Counted from the stretch's first letter, positions 52,734 through 62,394 are shown. The stretch: 64,000 nucleotides of DNA from an uncultured Dialister sp. (GCA_900547785.1 URIB01000004.1:54055-118054); one strand, 5' to 3'. The notes: a model not told the origin generated them from the letters alone. Made by a program: numbers and translations.

Positions 52734-53459
52734 ATGAATACAAAAGGAAAACTATACGGAATCGGAGTGGGCCCGGGCGACTCCAAATTATTGACAGTTA
52801 AAGCCGTAGAAATTATTCAGAATGCCGATATCATTATTACGCCTAAAACGGAGAAGAAAGACGGCTCTGTAGCATATCACATTGCCTCTCCCTATATTTC
52901 AAAGAAAACGGAAATATTGCCTCTTGTTTTTCAAATGGTGACGGACATGACCGTTGTAGAAAAGCAGTGGATAGAAAATAGAAAAATTATATCTGAAAAA
53001 TTGGAGGAAGGGAAAAATATAGTTTTTCTCACATTGGGAGATCCAATGCTTTATAGTACGTATATGTACATTTTTCATGCTTTAGAAGATTCAGATTATG
53101 AAGTGGAAACCATTCCCGGAATCCCCGCTTTTTTAGGAATCGCTTCACAGATAGGATGGCCGATTACAGAGTGGGAAGAAAATGTATTGATTATACCTGC
53201 AACGGCGTCTCCGGATAAAATAGATAAAGCGTTGGCGGCTTGTGATAATGCGGTTATTATGAAAGTTTATAAGAAATTTGCATTTATACAGGAAGAATTA
53301 AGAAAATATCACATGATAAAAAATGCCGTTATGGTCTCACGGGCAGGGCTGCCGGATGAAATTATAGAAAGAAATTTGGATCGGTTGCCGTCTGATTATA
53401 AACCGAATTATTTAAGCACAATTATTGCAAAGAAAGATATCCATGATGAAAAAAATTAA
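52734..53459 (+). CDS. cbiL: Precorrin-2 / cobalt-factor II C20-methyltransferase
   Basis: From ATG 52734 (GGAGGAAA at 52721-52728) the product is 241 residues. It is a tetrapyrrole methylase with GIGVGPGDSKLLTVKAVEII near residues 8-27, ADIIITPKT near 31, VFLTLGDPMLYSTYMYI near 95, and ETIPGIPAFLGIASQIGWPI near 120-139. The length and these segments fit the C20 enzyme (CobI/CbiL) of corrin synthesis. An anaerobic cobalt-early pathway is expected for this kind of organism but is not shown by the gene itself. It overlaps cbiA by 17 bases. Confidence 0.9.
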   Translation: MNTKGKLYGIGVGPGDSKLLTVKAVEIIQNADIIITPKTEKKDGSVAYHIASPYISKKTEILPLVFQMVTDMTVVEKQWIENRKIISEKLEEGKNIVFLTLGDPMLYSTYMYIFHALEDSDYEVETIPGIPAFLGIASQIGWPITEWEENVLIIPATASPDKIDKALAACDNAVIMKVYKKFAFIQEELRKYHMIKNAVMVSRAGLPDEIIERNLDRLPSDYKPNYLSTIIAKKDIHDEKN

Positions 53460-54819
53460 CAGACCCAGGATTGTCATTGCAGGTACTAATAGCGGGGTAG
53501 GAAAAACTACAATTGTAACCGGTCTTTTGGCAAATTTTCACGCAAAAGGATACAAAGTGCAGCCGTTCAAGGTGGGACCCGACTATATTGATCCCGGTTT
53601 TCATACAAAGGCAGCCGGACGCTCTTCTTACAATTTGGATACATGGATGACACCGCCCGAACGTTTAGTGCCGACATTTGCAACACTTTCTGAAAATGCA
53701 GACATCTCTATTATTGAAGGAGTCATGGGACTTTTTGACGGTGGTGCTGACGGGATAAGCAGTACCGCAGATATTGCAAAAAAATTAAAGGCACCGGTTG
53801 TTTTAGTTCTTGACTGCAAGGCAGTGGGAGACAGTATAGCAGCTACTGCATTAGGGTTTAAAGAATATGATAAGGATATTAAAATAGCTGGTGTTATTTT
53901 AAACCGTCTTGGTTCAGATAAGCATGAATTAATGATTCGGGAAGCCATGAACAAAATTAAAATGTCCGTATTAGGGGCATTTCACCGGGATGATGAATTA
54001 AAAACACCGGAAAGGCATTTAGGGTTAACTCCCGTGATGGAAATAGAAACAAACCAGTTAATCCGGTACATGGCGGAGGCGGCTGAGAAATGGGTAGATA
54101 CGGAGCGTCTTTTAGAGGTGGCTGAACAGGCGGATACATTAGAAGATTTTGAGCAAGAGGATTCTGCCAAAGAGAAGCTTGTACAAATTGCGGTTGCCAA
54201 AGATGAAGCATTTTCTTTTTATTATCCGACAAGCCTGGGAGCACTGGAAAAAAGAGGGGCGGAGCTTATCCCATTTAGTCCGTTAAGAGATAAAATAGTT
54301 CCCGAGGTGGATGGAATTATTTTCGGAGGAGGATTTCCGGAGATGTTTCTTCATGAATTGGGGAAAAATGAATCCATGAAATCATCAATCCGCAGTTTAG
54401 CTCTTAACGGTGTTCCTATTTATGCAGAGTGTGGCGGGCTCATGTATTTATGCAAAAACATTCAAGGATTTGAGGACGAAGTATATGATATGGTCGGAAT
54501 CGTTCCTGCCGTTTGCAAAATGCAAAAAAAACTGCAGCGTGTAGGATATGTAAAGGGAACAGCTCTTTCTTCCAGTATCATTGCAGAAAAAGGGGATGAA
54601 TTGAAAGGACATGAATTTCACTTTTCAACGATGGAAAATGAAGGAAATTTTTCATGGGCCTATTCCCTGCAAGGGACAAGACAGAAAACTTCACATATTG
54701 AAGGGTATAGTCATGGAAATATATTGGCATCTTATTTGCACTTGTCGTTTGATGGAAATCCGAAAGCTGCAGATCATTTCATAGAGAGCTGTAAAAAATA
54801 CCGAGACAGCAGGAGATAG
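53443..54819 (+). CDS. cbiA: Cobyrinate a,c-diamide synthase
   Basis: The 458-residue protein has an N-terminal ATP-binding (dethiobiotin-synthetase-like) domain with AGTNSGVGKTTIVTGLL near residues 10-26, then VGPDYIDPGFHTKAAGR near 40-56, and a C-terminal glutamine amidotransferase domain. That domain has FGGGFPEMFLHEL near 291, the nucleophile Cys in YAECGGLMYL near 326-335, and the late histidine in GYSHGNILASYLHL. It amidates the a and c side chains of cobyrinate. The start is ATG 53443 or the next codon ATG 53446. cobO follows 3 bases after its stop. Confidence 0.93.
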   Translation: MMKKINRPRIVIAGTNSGVGKTTIVTGLLANFHAKGYKVQPFKVGPDYIDPGFHTKAAGRSSYNLDTWMTPPERLVPTFATLSENADISIIEGVMGLFDGGADGISSTADIAKKLKAPVVLVLDCKAVGDSIAATALGFKEYDKDIKIAGVILNRLGSDKHELMIREAMNKIKMSVLGAFHRDDELKTPERHLGLTPVMEIETNQLIRYMAEAAEKWVDTERLLEVAEQADTLEDFEQEDSAKEKLVQIAVAKDEAFSFYYPTSLGALEKRGAELIPFSPLRDKIVPEVDGIIFGGGFPEMFLHELGKNESMKSSIRSLALNGVPIYAECGGLMYLCKNIQGFEDEVYDMVGIVPAVCKMQKKLQRVGYVKGTALSSSIIAEKGDELKGHEFHFSTMENEGNFSWAYSLQGTRQKTSHIEGYSHGNILASYLHLSFDGNPKAADHFIESCKKYRDSRR

Positions 54820-54822
54820 AAT

Positions 54823-55374
54823 ATGGAACCGACAAAAGGTCTAGTTTTAATCAATACAGGAACAGGCAAAGGAAAGACAACAGCGGCTTTAGGTACGGCC
54901 ATCCGTGCCTGGGGGGATGGACAAAGAGTATTAATTCTTCAATTTATTAAGGGGTCATGGAAATATGGAGAATTAAAAGCCATTGAAACTTTAGGGAAAG
55001 TGAATGGAAATATTGAAATCAGACCGATGGGTGACGGTTTTGTTTTTCATAATAAAAAAGAGGATGAAGAATCTTTTTTAAAGAAAAAAGGATTGGCCGA
55101 ACAAGCTTGGGATATGGTGATTAAGGAAGTAAAGAGTGATACATGGGATCTTGTTATTTTGGATGAAGTTAATTATGCCATCCATTTCGGGATGATTGAT
55201 GTGTCTCATGTACTGGAGTTGATTCAAACGCGTCCTCCACGGTTGAATATGATATTAACCGGTCGTTATGCAAGAGATGAATTGATAGAAATTGCCGATA
55301 CGGTAACAGAGATGATGCTTTGTAAACATGCTTTTCAAAAAGGGATTCGTGCAAGAAAAGGGATTGAATTTTGA
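54823..55374 (+). CDS. cobO: Cob(I)yrinic acid a,c-diamide adenosyltransferase
   Basis: The 183-residue CobA/CobO-type protein has a P-loop NTGTGKGKTTAALGTAIRAW near residues 11-30, RVLILQFIKGSWKYGE near 35-50, and the Walker B-like DLVILDEVNYAIHFG near 108-122. It adds the 5'-deoxyadenosyl group to the corrinoid cobalt. It continues the cbiL-cbiA-cobO set. The remaining corrin ring genes are not in this window. Confidence 0.93.
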   Translation: MEPTKGLVLINTGTGKGKTTAALGTAIRAWGDGQRVLILQFIKGSWKYGELKAIETLGKVNGNIEIRPMGDGFVFHNKKEDEESFLKKKGLAEQAWDMVIKEVKSDTWDLVILDEVNYAIHFGMIDVSHVLELIQTRPPRLNMILTGRYARDELIEIADTVTEMMLCKHAFQKGIRARKGIEF

Positions 55375-55450
55375 TAGGAAATTCCTTTACAGGATAGAGG
55401 GACCATGTTATGATTTCAATCAAATACAAATCGTAAATGAGGGATGTATA

Positions 55451-56686
55451 GTGGCGCTCTATGTAAAAAAATTTGGCGGGTCTTCTGTTGCGACACCGGC
55501 AAAGATGGAAGATATTGCACGTCGTGTACTTCGTGAAAAGAAACCGGAAGATAAAGTGGTTATTGTGGTTTCTGCGATGGGGGACAGTACCGACGAACTT
55601 TTGACTTTAGCCAAGAAAGTAACCAATATCCATCACGGCAGAGAGATTGATATGCTTATCACAACGGGAGAGCAGGTTTCCATTTCTCTTATGGCGATGA
55701 CGTTTCAGCGTCTTGGAACACCGGCAGTGTCATTAACCGGAGCACAGGCGGGAGTCTGCTGTCACGGTATACATGGAAAAGCTGTCATTGATGAGGTATC
55801 TCCTTCCCGGGTTTTTCAAGAATTGGACAAAGGAAATATAGTTATTGTTGCAGGATTTCAAGGAGTATTACCTAATGGAGATATAGCGACATTAGGCAGA
55901 GGCGGCAGTGATGCAACCGCGGTGGCTTTAGCGGGTGCCATGCAGGCAGATATGTGTGAGATATTTACAGATGTGGACGGAGTCTATTCCGCAGATCCGC
56001 GTTGTTGTTCAGAAGCGGTAAAAATGCAGGAAATCACAAACATAGAAATGCTTGAATTGGCCCGATTAGGCGCCGGCGTTATGCAGCCGAGAAGTGTGGG
56101 GTTGGGATTGCATTATCATATTCCTATTCATGTTCGTTCCACTTTTACAGATGAAGAAGGTACGATAATCAGGGAGGAATCCACGTTGGAAGGAAACAAT
56201 TGTGTTATCAAAGGTGTTGCTCAGGATGCTCATACAGCGAGAATATCCGTACTTAATGTAAAAAATATTCCCGGCGTAGCATATAAAGTTTTTCAGTCAT
56301 TAGCTGATGATAATATTGATGTAGATATGATTGTACAAAGCGTACAAACGTCTAATGATAATATGACGGATATTGTATTTACTATTGATAATGCAGATTT
56401 AAATGATGCTCGTAAATCCTTGGATAAATTAAAAACAGAAGGACTTATCCATGATGTAGTCTATGATGATGATACGGCCAAGATATCTATTGTCGGGGCA
56501 GGTATGTTGGGAACACCGGGGGTTGCTGCCCGCATGTTTGGTGCACTTGGTCGTGCAGGTGTCAATATTTTAATAGTAAGTACATCTGAAATCAGTGTTT
56601 CTTGCTTGGTTAAGAGAGAAGATGTTAATCAGGCGGTTCAGGCGATTCACCGAGAATTTTTTGGAGAGCGGAAAGTGAACGGATAA
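55451..56686 (+). CDS. lysC: Aspartate kinase
   Basis: The 411-residue enzyme starts at GTG 55451 (GAGGGA at 55439-55444), which places the usual ALYVKKFGGSSVA start at the N-terminus. The kinase domain shows KKFGGSSVATPAKM, MLITTGEQVSISLMAM near 80, and TLGRGGSDATAVALAGAMQADMCEIFTDVDGVYSADPR near 165-200. Two C-terminal ACT domains follow, near residues 270 and 340, and would give feedback control by lysine and/or threonine. It phosphorylates aspartate for Lys, Thr, Met and diaminopimelate synthesis. A hairpin terminator follows. Confidence 0.95.
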   Translation: MALYVKKFGGSSVATPAKMEDIARRVLREKKPEDKVVIVVSAMGDSTDELLTLAKKVTNIHHGREIDMLITTGEQVSISLMAMTFQRLGTPAVSLTGAQAGVCCHGIHGKAVIDEVSPSRVFQELDKGNIVIVAGFQGVLPNGDIATLGRGGSDATAVALAGAMQADMCEIFTDVDGVYSADPRCCSEAVKMQEITNIEMLELARLGAGVMQPRSVGLGLHYHIPIHVRSTFTDEEGTIIREESTLEGNNCVIKGVAQDAHTARISVLNVKNIPGVAYKVFQSLADDNIDVDMIVQSVQTSNDNMTDIVFTIDNADLNDARKSLDKLKTEGLIHDVVYDDDTAKISIVGAGMLGTPGVAARMFGALGRAGVNILIVSTSEISVSCLVKREDVNQAVQAIHREFFGERKVNG

Positions 56687-56696
56687 CAAATTAAGG

Positions 56697-56731
56697 AGCA
56701 CAGGACATTTTTGCCTGGGCTTTTTAATTTT
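56697..56731 (+). terminator. Terminator after lysC
   Basis: Stem AGCACAGG (56697-56704) / CCTGGGCT (56714-56721) with one mismatch, followed by a T-rich run. Confidence 0.75.
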
Positions 56732-56754
56732 TTTATAAATTTGGAGGAATAGTT

Positions 56755-59682
56755 ATGAAATGGAATATAGAAGATGTTGTTTACGGCTTTAAAATAAAAG
56801 ATTTTTCTCATATCGAAGAAGTGGATGCCGATGCTTATCTTATGGAACATATGAAATCAGGGGCAAGACTGATGTATCTGGATAGTGCCGATGATAATAA
56901 AGTCTTTTCTATTTGTTTCAGGACGACACCGGATAATTCAAAAGGTGTCCCGCATATTATGGAACATTCTACATTATGCGGCTCCCGGAAATTTCCGCTG
57001 AAAGAACCGTTTATAGAATTAGCAAAAGGCTCTTTGAATACCTTTTTGAATGCGATGACATGGCCCGATAAAACGATGTATCCCGTAGCAAGTAGAAATG
57101 ACGCTGATTTCCATAATTTAATGGATGTCTATTTAGATGCGGTGTTCTATCCTAATTGCCTGAAAGATCCCGGAATACTGATGCAGGAAGGTTGGCATTA
57201 TGAATTGGATAATAAGGAAGGGGAGCTTATTTATAACGGCGTAGTTTACAATGAAATGAAAGGTGTTTTATCTTCACCGGAATCCTTGTTGGAAAATGCT
57301 GCTATGGAAAAACTATTTCCGGATACCACATATGGGGTGGAATCCGGAGGAGATCCGGAAGTGATTCCTTCTTTATCTTTTAGAGAGTTTTCCGAATTTC
57401 ATCGTCGTTTTTATCATCCGTCAAACAGCTATATTTATTTATATGGAAATATGAATATCGATGAAACACTGTCCTATATTGATAAAGAGTATTTACAATC
57501 TTTTAATCGAAGAGAAGTGGATTCTTTGATTAAGACACAGCGGGCTTTTACGGTGAGGAAGGTAGCTGAGGCGTCTTATGGAATTGCTGAAGGGGAAACT
57601 TTCGATAAGAAAGCAATTCATGCGCTTTTTACGGCCATGACGGATCATATGACGACGAAAGAGTCATTGGCATTTCGCATATTGAATTATGTTTTAATCG
57701 ATATAGATGGAGCGCCACTAAAAAAAGCGATATTAGATAAAGGACTGGGAAATGATGTGAGTGGCAGTTATGAAGACAGCTATAAGCAACCTGTGTGGAT
57801 GATTGAATTGACCGGTTCAGAAGTGCAGGAGCAGAAAAAGTTTTCCCAAATTATAGACCAGACATTGAGAAATTTGGCGTTGGAAGGCATAGATCAAAAG
57901 ATGCTTGATGCCGCGTTAAACAGAATAGAATTTATTGCGCGGGAAAATGATTATCAAGGGCGTCCGAAGGGATTGTTTTATGGAATCAGAGCGATGGATT
58001 TATGGCTTTATGATAGAAATCCCATGGATGCATTACGTTATTATGATGATATGAAAGAATTACGGCAAGACTTGTCGAAAGGGTATTTTGAGAATCTCCT
58101 TTTAAAATACGTGATTAAAAATCCGCATCAAGTTCTTATAACTATGAAAGCGGAAAAAGGCTTGATTGAGAGGAAAAATACAGAAACTCAAAAAAAATTG
58201 AGTGCCTATAAGAGCAGTCTTTCCGATGACCAATTAGAGCAGATTATCAGGGAAACGGGAGATTTAAAAAAACGGCAGGCCGCCATAGATTCAGAAGAGA
58301 ATCTAAAAAAAATTCCTTTATTGAAGAGAACGGATTTGACTCGTGTAATAGAAGACGATGTAATTGAAGAAACCTTTGTAAAAGGAATCCGACACCTTCA
58401 TTGTGACATAGATTCCAACGGAATCTCTTATGTGAATCTATATTTTGATGTATCCGGTTTATCCGGAGAAGATTTGTTTTATACAAAAATGCTGTCCCGT
58501 GTATTGATGTCTATGGATACAAAACGGTATGACTATCAGGAGCTGACACGCCTTTCCAATGCTTATACCGGAGGAATCGGATATGAAGTGGGAGCTATCG
58601 GTAAAGTAGATAGTGATGAAGATTTTACACCCTTCTTTATGGTGAAGGGGAAAGCGCTTACCGATAAAGTTAAAGTTATGATGGACTTAATTGGAGAAAC
58701 TCTTGTAGGTACGAATTTTGAGGACAGGAATCGCCTGAAAGAAATTCTGCTTGAAGAAAAAGCGGAATGGGATCTCACCGCTTTTGACAGAGGACATGTA
58801 TTAAGTATGATCCGGTTGTCATCTTATTTTTCAAAAACAGGAGCGTTTTCAGATACGATAGGCTTATCGTATTATTATTTCTTATCGAATATACTTTCTC
58901 ATTTTGATGAAATGGCTGCATCGGTAATTGAGAAATTAAAAGAACTGTCAGATAGAATATTTACAACAACAAATTTATTTATTTATACAATTGGCAGGAA
59001 TGATGAAAAGCAAGCCGTAGAAAAAAATATAGATGCTTTAATTATGGAAATGGACAAAGGAACAGTTCTTGTTAACCCCAATCCGGTTTCTGTAAAGAAA
59101 ACTGCTAATGAAGCTTTTTTGACGTCGGGCAAAGTGCAGTATGTCGCTAAAGGAGGAAACTTTAGGCAGCATGGGTTTGCTTATACGGGCGCCATTCGTG
59201 TGATGGAAACAATTCTCAGGTATGAATATCTATGGAAGCAGATTCGGGTTCTGGGAGGCGCTTACGGGGCATTTGTTCAATTTATGAGAAACGGCAATGC
59301 TTTATTCTGTTCTTATAGAGATCCCAATCTTGCAGAAACTTTATCAGCGTACCAAGGGATTCCTGAATATTTGGAGAATTTAGAGTTATCAGAAAGAGAA
59401 ATGACGAAGTACGTTATTGGTACAATGGCACCGGAAGAAACATCGTTAACTCCTTTTATGAGAGGAGAACGGGCGCTCAGTTATTATCTTGGGGAAAATA
59501 CAAAAGAAAGCCGAATGAAAATTCGAAGTGAAATAATAAATTGCACGATAAATGATATCAAGGCATTGGTGCCTCTTGTAAGAAGTGTTATCGAAGAACC
59601 GTATATTTGTGTAATGGGAAATGAAGAAAAAATACGAAAAAACAAAAAGATTTTTAATGCAATTTTATCTATGCCGAAATAA
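56755..59682 (+). CDS. M16C-family zinc metallopeptidase (presequence-protease-like)
   Basis: The 975-residue protein has the inverted zinc site HxxEH as HIMEHSTLCGS near residues 65-75, with the third-ligand Glu region VVYNEMKGVLSSPESL about 95 residues later. The pattern KGSLNTFLNAMTWPDKTMYPVASRN near 86-110 is typical of presequence protease / insulinase-like M16C enzymes. The C-terminal half is the catalytically inactive homologous pair. There is no signal peptide, so it is probably cytoplasmic peptide turnover. It overlaps the gluQ start by one base. Confidence 0.94.
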   Translation: MKWNIEDVVYGFKIKDFSHIEEVDADAYLMEHMKSGARLMYLDSADDNKVFSICFRTTPDNSKGVPHIMEHSTLCGSRKFPLKEPFIELAKGSLNTFLNAMTWPDKTMYPVASRNDADFHNLMDVYLDAVFYPNCLKDPGILMQEGWHYELDNKEGELIYNGVVYNEMKGVLSSPESLLENAAMEKLFPDTTYGVESGGDPEVIPSLSFREFSEFHRRFYHPSNSYIYLYGNMNIDETLSYIDKEYLQSFNRREVDSLIKTQRAFTVRKVAEASYGIAEGETFDKKAIHALFTAMTDHMTTKESLAFRILNYVLIDIDGAPLKKAILDKGLGNDVSGSYEDSYKQPVWMIELTGSEVQEQKKFSQIIDQTLRNLALEGIDQKMLDAALNRIEFIARENDYQGRPKGLFYGIRAMDLWLYDRNPMDALRYYDDMKELRQDLSKGYFENLLLKYVIKNPHQVLITMKAEKGLIERKNTETQKKLSAYKSSLSDDQLEQIIRETGDLKKRQAAIDSEENLKKIPLLKRTDLTRVIEDDVIEETFVKGIRHLHCDIDSNGISYVNLYFDVSGLSGEDLFYTKMLSRVLMSMDTKRYDYQELTRLSNAYTGGIGYEVGAIGKVDSDEDFTPFFMVKGKALTDKVKVMMDLIGETLVGTNFEDRNRLKEILLEEKAEWDLTAFDRGHVLSMIRLSSYFSKTGAFSDTIGLSYYYFLSNILSHFDEMAASVIEKLKELSDRIFTTTNLFIYTIGRNDEKQAVEKNIDALIMEMDKGTVLVNPNPVSVKKTANEAFLTSGKVQYVAKGGNFRQHGFAYTGAIRVMETILRYEYLWKQIRVLGGAYGAFVQFMRNGNALFCSYRDPNLAETLSAYQGIPEYLENLELSEREMTKYVIGTMAPEETSLTPFMRGERALSYYLGENTKESRMKIRSEIINCTINDIKALVPLVRSVIEEPYICVMGNEEKIRKNKKIFNAILSMPK

Positions 59683-60626
59683 TGGAAATTAGAACCAGAT
59701 TTGCTCCCAGTCCGACCGGATATATGCATTTAGGAAATGTGTGGATTGCTTTTTTGAATTGGTGGTGGACCAGGCAGCATCGCGGAAAAATAGTGCTACG
59801 TATAGAAGATATCGATCAATTGCGGTGTCACGAAAAGTATATCTCTGCCATACAAGAAGATTTAACATGGCTCGGACTTGATTGGGATGAAGGACCGGAG
59901 CATATCTATCCGTATGGAGCTTTGCGTCAGAGTCAACGGTATGGCATATATAAGACGATTCAAAAAAATTGGGAGAGGGAAGATCTTTTATATCCATGTT
60001 TTTGTTCACGTGCAAGGATACATAAGATTTCTTCGGCTCCTCATTTAGGGGAAAAATGGATCGGTTATGACGGACATTGCAGAAGTTTATCGGATGAAGT
60101 AAAAAGAACAATAAAAAAAATACCTTCATGGAGAGTAAAAGTTGATGAAGAAAAAATTTCTTTTAATGACATGTTTTGCGGATCTCAAATTAAAGTGTTA
60201 AAAGCAATATACGATGATTTTGTTGTTTTTCGTGCGGATGGAGCGGTGGCCTATCAATTAGCTGCAGCAGCTGATGACGGTACTATGGGCATTACTCACG
60301 TCTTTAGAGGGAATGATTTATTGTCGTCCACTTTTTATCAAATTTATTTATTAAAAAAATTGAAATATTCTGTTCCATTATATGGACATTTACCTCTACT
60401 TGTTGATAAAACAGGAGTGCGTTTGTCAAAACGGCAACATGGCATTACTGTCAAAGAACTTCGGGAAGCGGGGATAAGTGCGGAACAAATTATCGGACAA
60501 TTTCTTTTTTGGTTGGGGGCATTAAAAAAGCCGATGCCTCTGTCAGCTGAAACTGTATTAACCGATATTCCGTTTAGTTCCTGTACACATGTATGTAATC
60601 CCATGGTAAGAATAGATACTATATAA
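59682..60626 (+). CDS. gluQ: Glutamyl-Q tRNA(Asp) synthetase (GluQ-RS)
   Basis: This is a truncated class I glutamyl-tRNA synthetase paralogue of 314 residues that lacks the anticodon-binding domain. It attaches Glu to queuosine on tRNA-Asp. Visible are RFAPSPTGYMHLGNVW near residues 5-20 (HIGH variant HLGN), the zinc site CFCSR...YDGHC (C-x-C with Y-x3-C, about 106-132), and the KMSKS-equivalent RLSKRQH near 250. This zinc pattern separates it from ordinary GltX. The start shares one base with the upstream stop. A terminator follows. Confidence 0.9.
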   Translation: MEIRTRFAPSPTGYMHLGNVWIAFLNWWWTRQHRGKIVLRIEDIDQLRCHEKYISAIQEDLTWLGLDWDEGPEHIYPYGALRQSQRYGIYKTIQKNWEREDLLYPCFCSRARIHKISSAPHLGEKWIGYDGHCRSLSDEVKRTIKKIPSWRVKVDEEKISFNDMFCGSQIKVLKAIYDDFVVFRADGAVAYQLAAAADDGTMGITHVFRGNDLLSSTFYQIYLLKKLKYSVPLYGHLPLLVDKTGVRLSKRQHGITVKELREAGISAEQIIGQFLFWLGALKKPMPLSAETVLTDIPFSSCTHVCNPMVRIDTI

Positions 60627-60627
60627 A

Positions 60628-60662
60628 ATAAAGGATGACATTACCTTGTCATCCTTTATTTT
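60628..60662. terminator. Terminator after gluQ
   Basis: Perfect stem AAAGGATGACA (60630-60640) / TGTCATCCTTT (60647-60657) with flanking A/T runs, between convergent genes. Confidence 0.88.
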
Positions 60663-60721
60663 ATAACTACTGAAGTGTGATAAAAACATTTTACAGATTC
60701 ATAATACCCCAGCAACAGCAC

Positions 60722-62356
60722 CTATGTTTTTTTCGATTCAGATAGCGTCTCTTTATTTTTCTGCGCTACACTAAGGCGTCTGTTTTTTTCTGCCTCAGTT
60801 AAATAACGTCGATATGCAGGCTTTTCTGAAACGAATGCTTCAATTTCAAAAAAACGATTCCATGGAAAACCGGCGGAAACAGTTTGCGGATCAAGATTCA
60901 TATGATCAGCAGCAAAATCTTGGATTTGTGCAATCATTTCTTCCTTAATTGCTTGATTAATCTTTCCTTGTGTTTTTTTGATGTCGGCAAACAGCTTTAT
61001 GTTTTTTCTCACATTTGCCTGGTAAGCCCAATTATCAATATATTGTTCAATGAGCATAGATTTATGGCTTGATTCATTCATTTCAGGAGCCAATATGGCT
61101 TGAGCGATAGCAAACCCCACCGTGTTGCTCGCCGTATTCCAACCGTTGTAGGCAGATACTTTATAAAGAAGTCCTTCTTTCTGCATTAAGTTTATAAGGG
61201 AGTTATCGGAGCCATTAGCAAAATAAACATCCGCTACGGAAATATTCATATTTTTGTTAATAACCGATTTTATTTGATGGACAAATTCGGAAGTACTTTC
61301 TTTCATCATACCGAAATTGCTGAATTGACTTGATTCGCCGGTGGATTGAAGCGGGGTGTTTACCGCTAAAACAATATCTGGGATTCCTTTTTTTACGATA
61401 GAACCGCCTGCAGCAATTACATGTTGTTCAATTGTTTTCCCAATCGGCTGGTTCTCATAAGAGGGAACTGTATCCTCTCCGCGCCCCAACGGATATAAAA
61501 TATCAAAAGAGGGAGATAAATGATTCCAATCTACGTGATAGCGGGCGATAAGTAAAAGTCCCAGTTGATCGGCTCCAGGAAAAGAACCGAATTTATTTGT
61601 ATCTAATTTCTTTGCCAGTTTTTCCTGATAGCGAACTTCCATATTTGTTTGGGAGTGTTTACTGTTGTCATCATGGCCCTCGCAAAAATAAGTAAAAATT
61701 CCATTTTCAGCGTCTTGAATCAACCGTCTGTTGATAATGTTGTTTTTGGTTCTTCGTTTAAACCAATCTTGTAAATATTCACTGGGCACGCTTAACTTTA
61801 GAGAAAGTAATTCCGCAATTTCTTCTTTGCTTATTATGCCCAGATCCTGTTTGTCCTGCAGGGTGGCTATCCGGTAAATATCATGTCCATATGTATCATA
61901 GTAATAAGGTTCGACACCTCCGCTGGAAGCATAAGGCGTACGCATGACAGTTCCAAATGCATAAATGGGAAGATCAGGGTAATCCTTGTGGAGTTTTCTA
62001 ATTTTATTTTCTCTGTACTGCAATGTAAGTAAAGATTCATTATGCTTTCTTGAATCTACAAGCCCTCCGTAGATTAATGTGTCTGTAGAAAGAATGGCGG
62101 CATCTGCACGAGAAATATTATCATTAATCCAACGCCAAATTTGTTCAGGGGAACCTTGATAATTTTTCCCCGACAGATAAGTTTTAGGTGGAGTAAGCAC
62201 TGTATATCCTGCTTTAACAGCAGTAGATACGGTGTATGTATAACTAACCGGGCGATCGTCTTGGGGAACAAAAAGAATTGTTTTTGCCGATACTATGTAA
62301 CCGGCAATAGAAAAAGAAAGCGCGAAAGTAGCTGCTATAATTTTATTTTTAATCAC
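60722..62356 (-). CDS. Exported DUF4127-family protein
   Basis: The 544-residue protein has a signal peptide (IKNKIIAATFALSFSIAGYIVSA). The start is probably GTG 62356, with GAGGAGG five bases upstream on the minus strand. It matches the DUF4127 pattern by TILFVPQDDRPVSYTYT near the mature start, LSTDTLIYGGLVDSRKH near 95-111, and several long conserved blocks such as NGSDNSLINLMQKEGLLYKVSAYNGWNTASNTVG (read in part). Function is unknown; the family appears mainly in Firmicutes. It is monocistronic with an extended -10 promoter. Confidence 0.82.
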   Translation of the reverse strand: MIKNKIIAATFALSFSIAGYIVSAKTILFVPQDDRPVSYTYTVSTAVKAGYTVLTPPKTYLSGKNYQGSPEQIWRWINDNISRADAAILSTDTLIYGGLVDSRKHNESLLTLQYRENKIRKLHKDYPDLPIYAFGTVMRTPYASSGGVEPYYYDTYGHDIYRIATLQDKQDLGIISKEEIAELLSLKLSVPSEYLQDWFKRRTKNNIINRRLIQDAENGIFTYFCEGHDDNSKHSQTNMEVRYQEKLAKKLDTNKFGSFPGADQLGLLLIARYHVDWNHLSPSFDILYPLGRGEDTVPSYENQPIGKTIEQHVIAAGGSIVKKGIPDIVLAVNTPLQSTGESSQFSNFGMMKESTSEFVHQIKSVINKNMNISVADVYFANGSDNSLINLMQKEGLLYKVSAYNGWNTASNTVGFAIAQAILAPEMNESSHKSMLIEQYIDNWAYQANVRKNIKLFADIKKTQGKINQAIKEEMIAQIQDFAADHMNLDPQTVSAGFPWNRFFEIEAFVSEKPAYRRYLTEAEKNRRLSVAQKNKETLSESKKT

Positions 62357-62384
62357 GATAACCTCCTCAAACATATATTAATTT

Positions 62385-62394
62385 ATTATACCAT
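62385..62394 (-). promoter_or_regulatory. Extended -10 promoter for the DUF4127 gene
   Basis: On the minus strand ATGGTATAAT, about 30 bases before the GTG start. Confidence 0.6.
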
